A DNA stretch of 13,776 nucleotides, taken from assembly GCA_030615305.1 (NCBI GenBank), contig JAUWZL010000007.1:1-13776 (forward strand). Direction: 5' to 3'. How positions within the stretch are numbered: the first letter of the stretch is position 1; each line of letters begins with the position of its first letter. Below, in pieces: positions 5,828 through 13,733 of this stretch. This DNA is from Dehalococcoidia bacterium. Lineage in GTDB: Bacteria > Chloroflexota > Dehalococcoidia > Dehalococcoidales > JAUWZL01. Both the position numbers and the translations under genes were made by a program. The notes beneath the pieces were generated by a model. The model worked only from the letters and a program-made list of their open reading frames with translations. It was not told the origin of the DNA and did no database searches.

Positions 5828-7846
5828 ATGAAACAATACCGGCCCGAGGATATTCGCAATGTTGTCTTGCTGTCCCACAGCGGTGCCGGCAAGACGTCAT
5901 TATCAGAGGCAATCCTGTTTACTGCTGAGGTGATTACCAGACTGGGCAAGGTTGACGCTGGCAGCACCACTTCTGATTACGACCCGGATGAAATAAAGCG
6001 CAAAATCAGCATAAACCTAACTCTGCTTCCTCTTGAGTGGCAGGATACCAAGATTAACCTCATTGATACCCCTGGTTATTCTGACTTTGCCGGTGAGGTC
6101 AAGGCAGCCATCAGGGTCAGTGAGGGTGCTATAATCGTGGTCTCGGCTGCTGCCGGCATTGAGGTCGGCACTGAACAGGCATGGGCGTACAGCGAAGAAG
6201 CCAAGCTGGTTCGCCTAATCTTTATCAATAAGATGGACCGTGAGAATGCCAACTTCTACAAAACTGTTGACGAACTTCAGTCAAGGTTTGGCTCTAAATG
6301 TCTGCCCTTACAGCTACCTATAGGCAGCCACAATGATTTCCAGGGCATAGCTGATCTGATGGCCATGAAATGCTACATCGGTTCCAAAGCAGAGGAGGCT
6401 GAGATACCGTCACCACTCCAGGAGCAGGCCAATGCTTTTCGGGAGAAAATGGTAGAAACAGTGGCTGAAGTCGATGATGTCCTCATCGAGAAGTATCTGG
6501 GTGGTGAAGAGCTCAGTCTGGAGGAACTAGTAACAGGTCTAAAGCAGGCAGTAGCAAGCGGCAAGATTTTACCTATATTAACCGGCTCAGCGCTGCAAAA
6601 TGTAGGCATTGCCCAGTTGCTAGATGCCGTATCTAGCTACCTACCATCATCCAAGGAGGCAGAGATAGCTGAGGCACCTCTTGCCGCCCTGGTATTTAAG
6701 ACCAGCGCCGACCCGTATGTCGGCAAACTTACCTATTTTCGGGTCTTTAACGGCGCCATTGATAGTAATTCCCATGTTTGGAATGTGACCCAGAACAGTA
6801 TGGAGCGTATCGGGCAGCTATTTGTTCTCAGGGGTAAGACACAGGAGCCAGCACCCAAAATAGGGGCTGGGGATATAGGCGCTGTAGCCAAGCTGGGTGT
6901 CACCGGCACCGGTGATACTCTGGGCAGTCAGGATAAGCCGGTAAAAATGGCACCGGTGACCTTCCCCAAAGCAACCTTTAGTGTGGCCGTAAATCCCAAG
7001 ACCAAAGCCGATTTGGATAAGCTGGGAACGGCATTAAGCCGCCTTACCGAAGAAGACCCAACGCTTCGGGTGCACCGGGACGCTGATACCGGCGAGACCA
7101 TTCTATCAGGGCTTGGCGATACCCAACTTGAAGTTGCCGCCGAGAAGATGTTACGCAAATTCGGCGTTGGTGTTGAGCTGAAAACACCCAAAGTGCCCTA
7201 TAAGGAGACTATCACCCAGCCAGCCAGGGCGGAATACAAGCACAGAAAACAAACCGGGGGTCACGGCCAATACGGGCATGTTTTGCTTGAGCTGGAACCG
7301 TTACCTCGCGGCAGCGGCAACGAGTTTGCCAAGAAAGTAGTAGGTGGGGCTATACCCAAAAACTATATCCCGGCGGTGGAGAAGGGAGTCAATGAAGCAG
7401 CAAAAGAAGGGGTTTTGGCTGGTTATCCGGTTGTAGACGTAAAGGCAACGGTATATGATGGCAGTTTCCACCCGGTGGATTCTTCAGAAATATGCTTTAA
7501 GATTGCCGGTGCCGGGGCACTGAAAAGGGGACTATCCACCGGCCAGTCTATTCTCTTAGAGCCGATAATGAACATCAAGGTAACCGTTCCCGGTGACTTC
7601 ACCGGCGATATAATTGGTGACCTCAACGCCAAACGGGCCCGGGTGCAGGGCATGAACCCGCAGGATGGCAGCAACGTTATTGAGGCTCAAGTACCCCTGG
7701 CTGAGGTCTTGCGCTACGCCATTGACCTGAAATCAATAACCCAGGGCAAGGGCACTTTTAGCATGGAGTTCAGTCACTATGAAGAAGTGCCCGTTCATAT
7801 TGTTCAGAAGATTATTGCTGAGAGGCAGGCGGAAAAGGAAGGCTAG
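5828..7846 (+). CDS. fusA2: Elongation factor G-like GTPase (EF-G2/FusA2 type)
   Basis: A 672-residue translational GTPase with the five-domain plan of EF-G. GTPase motifs: G1 SHSGAGKT (16-23), a switch I region SDYDPDEIKRKISI (49-62), G3 DTPGY (80-84) and G4 NKMD (134-137). A beta-barrel domain II follows, then domains III-V, with EF-G-like YKETIT and QTGGHGQYG in domain IV, PVDSSEICFKIAG near its tip, and a domain V that starts LLEPIMNI. The SDYDPDEIKR switch and the slightly short length point to the EF-G-like paralogue (EF-G2/FusA2) and not the main EF-G that sits with rpsL, rpsG and tuf; none of those are here. Its cellular task is unsettled. The first Gly of the P-loop is Ser. ATG at 5828 is chosen because relatives begin MKxY; a TTG at 5825 lies closer (9 nt) to the AAGGAG site and cannot be excluded. 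The stop overlaps the etfA stop. Confidence 0.9.
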   Translation: MKQYRPEDIRNVVLLSHSGAGKTSLSEAILFTAEVITRLGKVDAGSTTSDYDPDEIKRKISINLTLLPLEWQDTKINLIDTPGYSDFAGEVKAAIRVSEGAIIVVSAAAGIEVGTEQAWAYSEEAKLVRLIFINKMDRENANFYKTVDELQSRFGSKCLPLQLPIGSHNDFQGIADLMAMKCYIGSKAEEAEIPSPLQEQANAFREKMVETVAEVDDVLIEKYLGGEELSLEELVTGLKQAVASGKILPILTGSALQNVGIAQLLDAVSSYLPSSKEAEIAEAPLAALVFKTSADPYVGKLTYFRVFNGAIDSNSHVWNVTQNSMERIGQLFVLRGKTQEPAPKIGAGDIGAVAKLGVTGTGDTLGSQDKPVKMAPVTFPKATFSVAVNPKTKADLDKLGTALSRLTEEDPTLRVHRDADTGETILSGLGDTQLEVAAEKMLRKFGVGVELKTPKVPYKETITQPARAEYKHRKQTGGHGQYGHVLLELEPLPRGSGNEFAKKVVGGAIPKNYIPAVEKGVNEAAKEGVLAGYPVVDVKATVYDGSFHPVDSSEICFKIAGAGALKRGLSTGQSILLEPIMNIKVTVPGDFTGDIIGDLNAKRARVQGMNPQDGSNVIEAQVPLAEVLRYAIDLKSITQGKGTFSMEFSHYEEVPVHIVQKIIAERQAEKEG

Positions 7847-8841
7847 CCAGCCATGAGTTCCCTTATTCTAGCAGTGAAAGCCGGTATTACCTTTTTCCAG
7901 TCGCCGACGATACCGAAACGGGCCACCTTAAATATATTTGCCTCTGGGTCTTTATTTATGGCGACGATATTCTTGGCCCCGCCACAACCACTAATATGCT
8001 GGCTGGAACCGGAAAGGGCTATGGCCAGGTAGAGGTCAGGGGCAACAATCCTGCCGGTGAGCCCTATCTGTGCCGAGTCTTCAACCCAACCGTTGTCACA
8101 GGGGGGCCGGGTGGCGCCAACTGCTGCCTTAAGTAATTGGGCTAGCTCCTCTAGCTCCTTAAAACCGTCAGTACTACCAATGCCTCTGCCTCCGGCGACT
8201 ATCACTGCTGCATCCTCTAGCCTTACTCCTTTAGCTGTCTCTGATACCTTATCAAGGATTTTGGTTCTTACTGCTAATGACTCAAGTCCAGCGTCAATAG
8301 CAATCACCTGGCCTTGCCTTGAGGTATCTGGCTCCAGTGGTGAATATACTTTAGCCCTGACGGTAGCTATCTGTGGGTAGAAGTCACTGGTGAAAGTAGC
8401 CAGGGCGTTTCCCCCGTAGACAGGCCTGGTCTGCTGGAGTAATTTAGAGACGGTATCAATTGCCAGCTCGATACAGTCTGTAGTCGCCACCGTACCCAGC
8501 CTGAAGGCCAACCTGGGTGCCAGGTCACGACCGATTGAGGTCTGCCCCAGGAGAAGAATCCGGGGCATCACCTGCTTTACCACCTTTTCCATAACCGGTA
8601 CATAGAAATCGGTCTGGTAGTCTTTGAGCATCGGGGTATCAACCACATATACTATATCAGCACCGAAGGCGATAGCTTCCTGGGCTAAGTCAGATATATT
8701 GCTGCCCAATAAAACAACACCGAGACCCTCATTCAAATCATCAGCCAGTTTACGGCCACAAGCCAGCAGTTCCTTAGTCATTGCTGAAAGTATGCCTTCT
8801 GTGGTCTCAGCAAAAACTATAACACCTTTATACTCGGCCAC
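7843..8841 (-). CDS. etfA: Electron transfer flavoprotein subunit alpha
   Basis: The alpha subunit of the heterodimeric electron transfer flavoprotein, which carries FAD and passes electrons between dehydrogenases (often acyl-CoA dehydrogenases) and an acceptor. The 332 residues have an N-terminal nucleotide-binding-like domain (about 1-200) and the C-terminal FAD domain with QIGLTGR (258-264), LSGSSQH (276-282) and NKDPEANIF (296-304), the family signature. The usual SGAIQH appears as SGSSQH. The start is GTG at 8841 with AAGGA 7 nt upstream, in the 20-nt gap after etfB. Last gene of the minus-strand run; its TAG stop shares CTAG with the stop of the convergent EF-G-like gene, leaving no room for an intergenic terminator. 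Whether the complex bifurcates electrons cannot be decided from sequence by eye. Confidence 0.95.
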   Translation of the reverse strand: MAEYKGVIVFAETTEGILSAMTKELLACGRKLADDLNEGLGVVLLGSNISDLAQEAIAFGADIVYVVDTPMLKDYQTDFYVPVMEKVVKQVMPRILLLGQTSIGRDLAPRLAFRLGTVATTDCIELAIDTVSKLLQQTRPVYGGNALATFTSDFYPQIATVRAKVYSPLEPDTSRQGQVIAIDAGLESLAVRTKILDKVSETAKGVRLEDAAVIVAGGRGIGSTDGFKELEELAQLLKAAVGATRPPCDNGWVEDSAQIGLTGRIVAPDLYLAIALSGSSQHISGCGGAKNIVAINKDPEANIFKVARFGIVGDWKKVIPAFTARIRELMAG

Positions 8842-8861
8842 TTTTAATTCCTTTTGTCCCT

Positions 8862-9662
8862 TTACAGCAGCTTGGCTTGCCTGAGCTTCCTGGCTAGATT
8901 AACCGCTACCTCTTCCGGGGTCTCTCCTTGTATCATCTGACACTTGTTCTCGTGAACTGGCTGGAACAGTCTAACCAGCCGGCTGCGACGACCGGCGGCA
9001 CCAACCTGAGACGCTTCAACCCCTATATCAGCTGGCCGCCAGACAGTTGGCTCCTTCTTCTTAGCCGCCATAATACCCCTTATTGTCGGATAGCGGGGTT
9101 GGCCAATCTCATTGCTGACCGTAATCAGGGCCGGAAGTGACAGCTCAATAACCTCATAGCCATCAGTGGTTACCCGTTCCACCCTTGCCCTGCCATCAGA
9201 GACATCTATTTTCCGTGCCACTGTTACACTGGGCAAGCCCAGCATTTCAGCAATGCCCGAGCCCACCTGTCCTGCATCCCAATCAGCAGCCTGGCGGCCG
9301 CAGAGTATCAGGTCATAGTGGCCAATTCTCTTTATCGCCATAGCCAGCGCATAGGCTGTTGACCAGCTATCTCCATCAGCAAAAGCCTCGTCCTCCAGCA
9401 GGATAAGCTCATCAGCACCCATGGATAGCGGTTTCTTTATTACCTCTCTGAGTAGACGGGTGCCCAGGCTTATGGCGGTTATCCGGCCACCATAAGTATC
9501 TTTGAGCCTCAGTGCTGCCTCCAGGGCATACTCACTATAAGGGTCAAGTACCGGCAAGACACCCGCTGGCAGTACTACCGTATTACTGGCAGCATCAACC
9601 CTGAAGCTGGCTGGGGGGGCTTCAGGGTCAATAACCTGCTTGACGCAGACGATAATGTTCAT
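8862..9662 (-). CDS. etfB: Electron transfer flavoprotein subunit beta
   Basis: The beta subunit of the electron transfer flavoprotein, partner of EtfA, cytoplasmic. The 266 residues begin MNIIVCVKQVIDPE, the standard family opening, continue with LDPYSEYALEAALRLKD (39-55), a nucleotide-binding segment CGRQAADWDAGQVG (121-134) and the beta-subunit signature LPALITVSNEIGQPRYPT (176-193). The nucleotide site binds AMP in ordinary Etf and a second FAD in bifurcating Etf. ATG at 9662 is chosen because it reproduces the conserved N-terminus. A TTG at 9683 would add seven residues (MGRKIAV) but would place the GGGGAG ribosome-like site inside the gene; for the ATG that site is about 13 nt away, longer than usual. 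The gene follows prmC by 35 nt and precedes etfA by 20 nt. No acyl-CoA dehydrogenase or Etf-quinone reductase is in view. Confidence 0.95.
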   Translation of the reverse strand: MNIIVCVKQVIDPEAPPASFRVDAASNTVVLPAGVLPVLDPYSEYALEAALRLKDTYGGRITAISLGTRLLREVIKKPLSMGADELILLEDEAFADGDSWSTAYALAMAIKRIGHYDLILCGRQAADWDAGQVGSGIAEMLGLPSVTVARKIDVSDGRARVERVTTDGYEVIELSLPALITVSNEIGQPRYPTIRGIMAAKKKEPTVWRPADIGVEASQVGAAGRRSRLVRLFQPVHENKCQMIQGETPEEVAVNLARKLRQAKLL

Positions 9663-9697
9663 TACAGCTATTTTTCTCCCCAATCAAGCCTGTTTTC

Positions 9698-10528
9698 TCA
9701 GGGCAATACTACACTTACCAGGCGGTCAATACCGCTCAAGTCGGGGATGGCCTCTATTTCAGCCGTAGGAAAGAGACCGCGAAGCAAAGCGGTTACCGCC
9801 TTTTTCTGTTCCTGCCCAATCTCCAGAAGCAGGTAGCCCCCGGGGCGGAGCTTGCTGCTTATCTGATGACACAGCTGGTGTATCTTCTCTAGGCCGTCTG
9901 TGCCCCCGTTGACCGCCATCACTGGCTCAAAACCATCAGCCTCTATCTCTGACTGTTTAACATAGGGTAGATTGGCGACGATAAAGTCAACCGCCTCAGG
10001 TAATGGCTCAAGCATATCACCGCAAAGAAGGCGGACTCTACCAGCCACCCCATGTCTCTGGCAGTTAACTAGAGCTACCTCAAGGGCTGGAGCTGAGATG
10101 TCGGTGGCATAGAGCTTAGCCTGTGGCAGGTTCAGTGCCAGGCTTATAGCAATAGCGCCACAGCCGGTCCCTATATCGGCTATAACCGGCGCCCTGTGAT
10201 TTTGGGCCAGACCGAGGAGTTTTTCCACCAGTAGCTCACTTTCTGGCCTGGGGATGAGGACGCTGGGGCTAATGCAGAAATCAAGACCGTAGAATTCACG
10301 CTGCCCGGTAATATAGGCTGTAGGCTCACCTTCCAGGCGACGTCTAACCAGTTGCCAGAAGGCCTCTTCCTGCTCCGGGTTAAGTTCATGCTCAAAGTCT
10401 AGATATAACTGAAGCCGGCTCAGCTTTAGGGTTTGCCGTAGCAACAGTTCACTCTCTAGAGAAGCATAGTCAATGTCACTGGCAAGCAGAAGCTGCCGGG
10501 CACGGCTCAGGGTCTCCCTCAGGGTCAT
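9698..10528 (-). CDS. prmC: Release factor glutamine methyltransferase PrmC (HemK)
   Basis: PrmC N5-methylates the glutamine of the GGQ motif in RF1 and RF2 using SAM, which speeds peptide release. The 276 residues are full length: an N-terminal helical substrate domain (about 1-75), [12 protein letters not shown] (73-84), the family hallmark [10 protein letters not shown] (91-100), SAM motif [14 protein letters not shown] (115-127), the acidic TDIS (142-145), and the catalytic loop FIVANLPYV (182-190). The loop reads N-L-P-Y where the canonical PrmC has N-P-P-Y; the essential Asn, Pro and Tyr are kept. The ATG overlaps the prfA stop in an ATGA, so translation is probably coupled to that of its own substrate. 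The TGA stop is 35 nt before etfB. Confidence 0.96.
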   Translation of the reverse strand: MTLRETLSRARQLLLASDIDYASLESELLLRQTLKLSRLQLYLDFEHELNPEQEEAFWQLVRRRLEGEPTAYITGQREFYGLDFCISPSVLIPRPESELLVEKLLGLAQNHRAPVIADIGTGCGAIAISLALNLPQAKLYATDISAPALEVALVNCQRHGVAGRVRLLCGDMLEPLPEAVDFIVANLPYVKQSEIEADGFEPVMAVNGGTDGLEKIHQLCHQISSKLRPGGYLLLEIGQEQKKAVTALLRGLFPTAEIEAIPDLSGIDRLVSVVLP

Positions 10529-11595
10529 GCCGCCTGTGCCTCTAACTGTTTCGCCTGCTCAGAGGTAGCTATGGCATCAATAAGCTCATCAAGCTCCCCT
10601 GCCATAATACTGGGCAGGTTGCGCAGGGTTAGACCAATGCGGTGGTCAGTGACCCGGTCCTGAGGGAAATTGTAGGTTCTAATTTTTTCAGCCCGTTCGC
10701 CGGTGCCCACCTGAGAGCGGCGCTGTTCTGTTATCTCACCGGCTTGCTTGCGTTGCTCTATATCCAAAAGCCGGGCTCGCAATACGGACATAGCCTTCGT
10801 CTTGTTCCTCAGCTGTGAGCGTTCATCCTGGCAGACGGTTACTATGCCCGTGGGCAGGTGGGTTATACGAACTGCGGTAGCTACCTTGTTTACATTCTGG
10901 CCGCCGGCACCACGACTGTGGAAAATATCAACTTTGAGGTCATTGGGGTGTATATCTAGCTCCACCTCTTTGGCTTCAGGCAAAACGGCCACCGTAGCCG
11001 TTGATGTGTGGATCCTACCCGAAGATTCGGTGGTGGGCACCCGCTGTACCCGGTGAACTCCCCTTTCATACTTGAAGCGGCTAAAAGCCCCTTTACCCTT
11101 TATCTCAAATATAATTTCCTTAACGCCGCCAATAGCGGTTTCATTAACATCTATGATATCTATCCCCCAGCCATTGGCTTGAGCATAGCGGCTGTACATG
11201 CGGAAAAGGTCAGCGGCAAACAGCCCGGCTTCTTCACCGCCAGTGCCCGCCCTGACTTCCACAATGATGTCTCGGTCATCATTGGCATCTTTAGGCAGCA
11301 AGGCCAGCTTTAGCTCCTGAAGTTGACTCCCTAGCTGCGACTCAAGACTTTCTATCTCCTGGGTGACTAAAGCCTTCATGCCCTCGTCCAGCTCTTCAGC
11401 TAGCAGGGCCTTTGTTTCTTCCAGCGTCTTAGCTGTCTCTTTGCAGTGCCTGTATTTTTTTACCAAGCTTTCAAGACCGGCCCTTTCCTGAGCCAGAATC
11501 TGTAGCTGCTTTAGGTCAGATGCTACCGCAGGAGTAGCTATCTGCTTTTCCAGTTCCTGATACCGCTTCTCTATTTTCGCCAACTGGTCTAACAT
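10525..11595 (-). CDS. prfA: Peptide chain release factor 1 (RF1)
   Basis: RF1 reads UAA and UAG stops and triggers hydrolysis of the finished peptide on the ribosome. The 356 residues are standard. The N-terminal helical domain (about 1-105) is followed by [13 protein letters not shown] (115-127), the codon-recognition loop VPTTESSGR (186-194; PxT is the RF1 form, as opposed to SPF in RF2), and the catalytic loop [12 protein letters not shown] (227-238) with Q233 of the GGQ as the PrmC target. The ATG at 11595 has GAGG 7 nt upstream. TAG stops are used by several genes here (the EF-G-like gene, etfA, the pyrophosphorylase), in keeping with a working RF1. It overlaps prmC by 4 nt and follows the pyrophosphorylase gene by 80 nt, a gap that holds its own promoter. 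Confidence 0.98.
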   Translation of the reverse strand: MLDQLAKIEKRYQELEKQIATPAVASDLKQLQILAQERAGLESLVKKYRHCKETAKTLEETKALLAEELDEGMKALVTQEIESLESQLGSQLQELKLALLPKDANDDRDIIVEVRAGTGGEEAGLFAADLFRMYSRYAQANGWGIDIIDVNETAIGGVKEIIFEIKGKGAFSRFKYERGVHRVQRVPTTESSGRIHTSTATVAVLPEAKEVELDIHPNDLKVDIFHSRGAGGQNVNKVATAVRITHLPTGIVTVCQDERSQLRNKTKAMSVLRARLLDIEQRKQAGEITEQRRSQVGTGERAEKIRTYNFPQDRVTDHRIGLTLRNLPSIMAGELDELIDAIATSEQAKQLEAQAA

Positions 11596-11615
11596 TTTTG
11601 GACCTCGCTCTATTT

Positions 11616-11624
11616 ATTATATCA
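11616..11624 (-). promoter_or_regulatory. Extended -10 promoter of prfA
   Basis: Read on the minus strand, TGATATAAT is a TGn-TATAAT extended -10 element; no good -35 hexamer lies at the usual spacing. Initiation near 11609 would give a leader of about 14 nt with the GAGG ribosome site. It would let prfA-prmC-etfB-etfA be expressed apart from the pyrophosphorylase gene. Confidence 0.5.
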
Positions 11625-11675
11625 CAGCCTTAGATAGCACTCTAGGTAATGTAAAGAAAGGGGCGTCATCAATAT

Positions 11676-12761
11676 CTAACCGACTGAAGTCCCGGGCCAG
11701 ACTCGGCTACCAGGTTCCAGTTTATGGCCGTCGGCCACCGTTACATTGTCACCCAGCACCGAGTCTTCGACAATACTGCCGGCATCAAGGCGACAGTTAT
11801 TGGCGATGATGGAACGCCTTACTACAGCCCCGGGCCCAACCTCAACAGCATGCCAGATAATGGAGGCTTCAATCACGGTGTCTTCCAATATTTTACCGCC
11901 GGGGCCAATGACCACCGGCCCAATTAGCCTAACATTTTGCCCAATAGTGCAGTTACTGCCTATCACCACTGGCCCGGCTATCTGAGCTGTGGGATGGATG
12001 TGGCTTTGTTCTCCAATGGTAATCCGGTCAGCCGAGCTGAAGCTGTACTGGTCACTTTTGCCACTGAGCAGGTCTTTGTTTAGCCGGAGATATTTTTCTG
12101 GAGTGCCGATATCTATCCAGTAGCAGGAGGAGGGGTAGGCATACATGGGCTCGCCCCGGTCCAGGAGGAAGGGAAAGAGTTGATGCTCAAAGCTGAAGTT
12201 AGTCTGTGGCGGAACATGAGACATAGTCTCTGGTTCCAGAATATAGCTACCGGCATTTATCATGTTGGTCGTTACCTGGTCCCAGCTAGGCTTCTCTAAG
12301 AATCGCCTTACTCTGCCCTGGGCATCAGTCTCTATCAAACCATAGCTGGTAGGGTCAGCCACCGGGGTAAGGGCAATAGTTGCCTTTGACCTCCTTTGGC
12401 CATGGAAAGCCATCATGGCCGTGATGTCAAGGTCGGTAAAAATATCACCATTAAGCACCAGAAAGGTTTCATCCAGGTATTTCTCACTATTTTTCACGGC
12501 TCCGGCTGTTCCCAATGCGGTCTTTTCCAGAACATAATGCAACCTAACCCCGAACTGGCTGCCATTACCAAAATAGTCTTCAATAGGCTGTGCCAGATGG
12601 CTTAGCGCCAGGAATATCTGCCTGACATTATGCCGGCTGAGGCGGCGGATAACATACTCCAGAAACGGTGTATTAAGTACCGGCACCGTGGCTTTTGGTG
12701 TGTTTATAGTTAGCGGCCTCAGTCTGGTGCCCAGTCCACCTACCAGAATAACTGCCTTCAT
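11676..12761 (-). CDS. NDP-sugar pyrophosphorylase with left-handed beta-helix domain (mannose-1-phosphate guanylyltransferase-like)
   Basis: A 361-residue sugar-1-phosphate nucleotidyltransferase that joins a sugar phosphate to a nucleotide to make an NDP-sugar for cell-surface glycans. The N-terminal transferase domain (about 1-235) holds the signature GGLGTRLRPLT (8-18) with the catalytic lysine K23, EKTALGTAGA (79-88), the metal-binding Asp in LNGDIF (103-108), FLEKP (154-158) and YWIDIGTPEKYL (214-225). Residues about 248-350 are hexapeptide repeats (IGEQSHIHPTAQIAGPVVIG and later turns) forming a left-handed beta-helix. This plan fits GDP-mannose pyrophosphorylases of the GMPPB type as well as some glucose-1-phosphate thymidylyl- or uridylyltransferases, so the sugar and nucleotide are uncertain. 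The ATG at 12761 has AAGGG 6 nt upstream and its own promoter. Divergent from mobB, upstream of prfA; no other glycan gene is nearby. Confidence 0.88.
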   Translation of the reverse strand: MKAVILVGGLGTRLRPLTINTPKATVPVLNTPFLEYVIRRLSRHNVRQIFLALSHLAQPIEDYFGNGSQFGVRLHYVLEKTALGTAGAVKNSEKYLDETFLVLNGDIFTDLDITAMMAFHGQRRSKATIALTPVADPTSYGLIETDAQGRVRRFLEKPSWDQVTTNMINAGSYILEPETMSHVPPQTNFSFEHQLFPFLLDRGEPMYAYPSSCYWIDIGTPEKYLRLNKDLLSGKSDQYSFSSADRITIGEQSHIHPTAQIAGPVVIGSNCTIGQNVRLIGPVVIGPGGKILEDTVIEASIIWHAVEVGPGAVVRRSIIANNCRLDAGSIVEDSVLGDNVTVADGHKLEPGSRVWPGTSVG

Positions 12762-12809
12762 TATAGCCCTTTAGTCCATCTGTAACTGGAACATTCCCTA
12801 AGGGCACAT

Positions 12810-12837
12810 AGTATATAATATCTCGGTTATTTTGCAA
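12810..12837 (-). promoter_or_regulatory. Probable sigma70-type promoter of the NDP-sugar pyrophosphorylase gene
   Basis: Read on the minus strand, TTGCAA (12837-12832) is separated by 16 nt from TATACT (12815-12810). Initiation near 12803 gives a leader of about 42 nt. The -35 hexamer overlaps one arm of the dyad at 12835-12853. Confidence 0.5.
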
Positions 12838-12853
12838 AGCGGCTTATGCTTTG
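12835..12853. repeat. Inverted repeat between two divergent promoters
   Basis: CAAAGC (12835-12840) and GCTTTG (12848-12853) are perfect inverted arms around a 7-nt spacer. The dyad overlaps the -35 of the pyrophosphorylase promoter and lies 15 nt upstream of the -35 of the mobB promoter, a position suited to a shared operator. Six-bp arms can arise by chance. Confidence 0.35.
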
Positions 12854-12868
12854 TCGCCAAGGGCAGAA

Positions 12869-12897
12869 TTGCACTGTAGCCGATTAAAACATATAAT
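12869..12897 (+). promoter_or_regulatory. Strong sigma70-type promoter of mobB
   Basis: TTGCAC (12869-12874), a 17-nt spacer and a consensus TATAAT (12892-12897). Initiation near 12904 would leave about 30 nt before the ATG at 12934 and argues against the TTG at 12907, which would be almost leaderless. Confidence 0.65.
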
Positions 12898-12933
12898 AAG
12901 GCTAATTTGTGGAAAGGAGACAAACAGGAAGGA

Positions 12934-13575
12934 ATGCCGCCTATAGTTTCAGTTGTAGGTAAGTCCAAATCAGGTAAGACAACCCTTATAGAAAAACTGG
13001 TCGGCGAATTAAGACTGCGGGGTTACTGCGTGGCTACCATCAAGCATGCTCAGGATATTGATTTTGAACCAGGCAAGGATAGCTGGCGTCACCTTCAGGC
13101 AGGGAGCGAGGCTACAGCCATTTCTTCCCAGGATAAAGTTGTTTTAATTAAACCGACAGCGCCGGCGGCAACTCTGGATGAGATAGCCCGACTACTCGGT
13201 GATGACTATGATATTATCCTTACCGAGGGCTTTAAACAGGCTAAGACACCAAAAATAGAGGTTCGTCGCAGGCAGACCGGGCCACCCCTGGGCAATATTG
13301 ACCGGGTTATAGCCATAGTTACCGATGAACCTATAAAGACCAAGACCAGAAAGTTCTCTACCCAGGATGTCAAAGCCTTGACTGACCTGCTGGAGAAGGG
13401 CTTCATAAAGCCGCAAAGAAACAGGCTCACTCTTTACATAAATAATGCACCCATACCTTTGACTGTTTTCCCCAGGCAGATTATCAGTAACGTCCTGGTA
13501 GCCATGGCCTCCTCTCTGAAAGGAGTGGAAGAAATCAGCAGTCTTGACATTTTTCTAAGGAGGCAGCCCAAGTAA
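12934..13575 (+). CDS. mobB: Molybdopterin-guanine dinucleotide biosynthesis adaptor protein MobB with C-terminal extension
   Basis: MobB is a P-loop GTP-binding protein that assists MobA when GMP is joined to molybdopterin to form the guanine dinucleotide cofactor. In 213 residues, the N-terminal part (about 1-155) shows MPPIVSVVGKSKSGKTTL (Walker A, 9-16), ATIKHA (34-39), the conserved DSWRHLQAGSEAT (49-61) and ILTEGFK (95-101), all typical. Residues about 158-213 are an added module (LTLYINNAPIPL, then VLVAMASSLKGVEE) not present in short MobB proteins such as that of E. coli; its role is unknown. ATG at 12934 is preferred because MPPIVS.VGKS is the usual MobB start; an in-frame TTG at 12907 would add nine residues. 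An AGGA lies 4 nt upstream. No MobA or molybdoenzyme gene is in view. Divergent from the pyrophosphorylase gene. Confidence 0.9.
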   Translation: MPPIVSVVGKSKSGKTTLIEKLVGELRLRGYCVATIKHAQDIDFEPGKDSWRHLQAGSEATAISSQDKVVLIKPTAPAATLDEIARLLGDDYDIILTEGFKQAKTPKIEVRRRQTGPPLGNIDRVIAIVTDEPIKTKTRKFSTQDVKALTDLLEKGFIKPQRNRLTLYINNAPIPLTVFPRQIISNVLVAMASSLKGVEEISSLDIFLRRQPK

Positions 13576-13664
13576 GGCTAGTTGAGTCCGCCTAGTAACC
13601 TTGGCTATGGCTCTGTTTATAGAGTAACTGGGGGTCGGGGCGTTTTAGATATCTTCGGCAGCGG

Positions 13665-13693
13665 TTGAAGTCATGGTGTTTTTACGCTATAAA
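13665..13693 (+). promoter_or_regulatory. Probable sigma70-type promoter of the right-edge gene
   Basis: TTGAAG (13665-13670), a 17-nt spacer and TATAAA (13688-13693). Initiation near 13700 would give a leader of about 34 nt to the TTG at 13734. The rest of the stretch after mobB (13576-13664) shows no convincing terminator or gene. Confidence 0.55.
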
Positions 13694-13733
13694 TATAGAG
13701 TTCTGATATTAATCAAATTTGTCAGGTTATAGC

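Noticed and set aside
9663..9683. Longer EtfB starting at TTG 9683
   Set aside because: The added MGRKIAV does not fit the conserved EtfB opening MNIIVCVKQV, and it would swallow the only ribosome-site-like sequence.
12907..12933. MobB start at TTG 12907
   Set aside because: It lies about 3 nt after the predicted transcription start, leaving no room for a ribosome site, while ATG 12934 reproduces the usual MobB N-terminus.
13576..13664. Terminator or small gene directly after mobB
   Set aside because: Only a 4-bp CTCT/AGAG hairpin and no T-tract were seen, and no short frame has both a start and a ribosome site.
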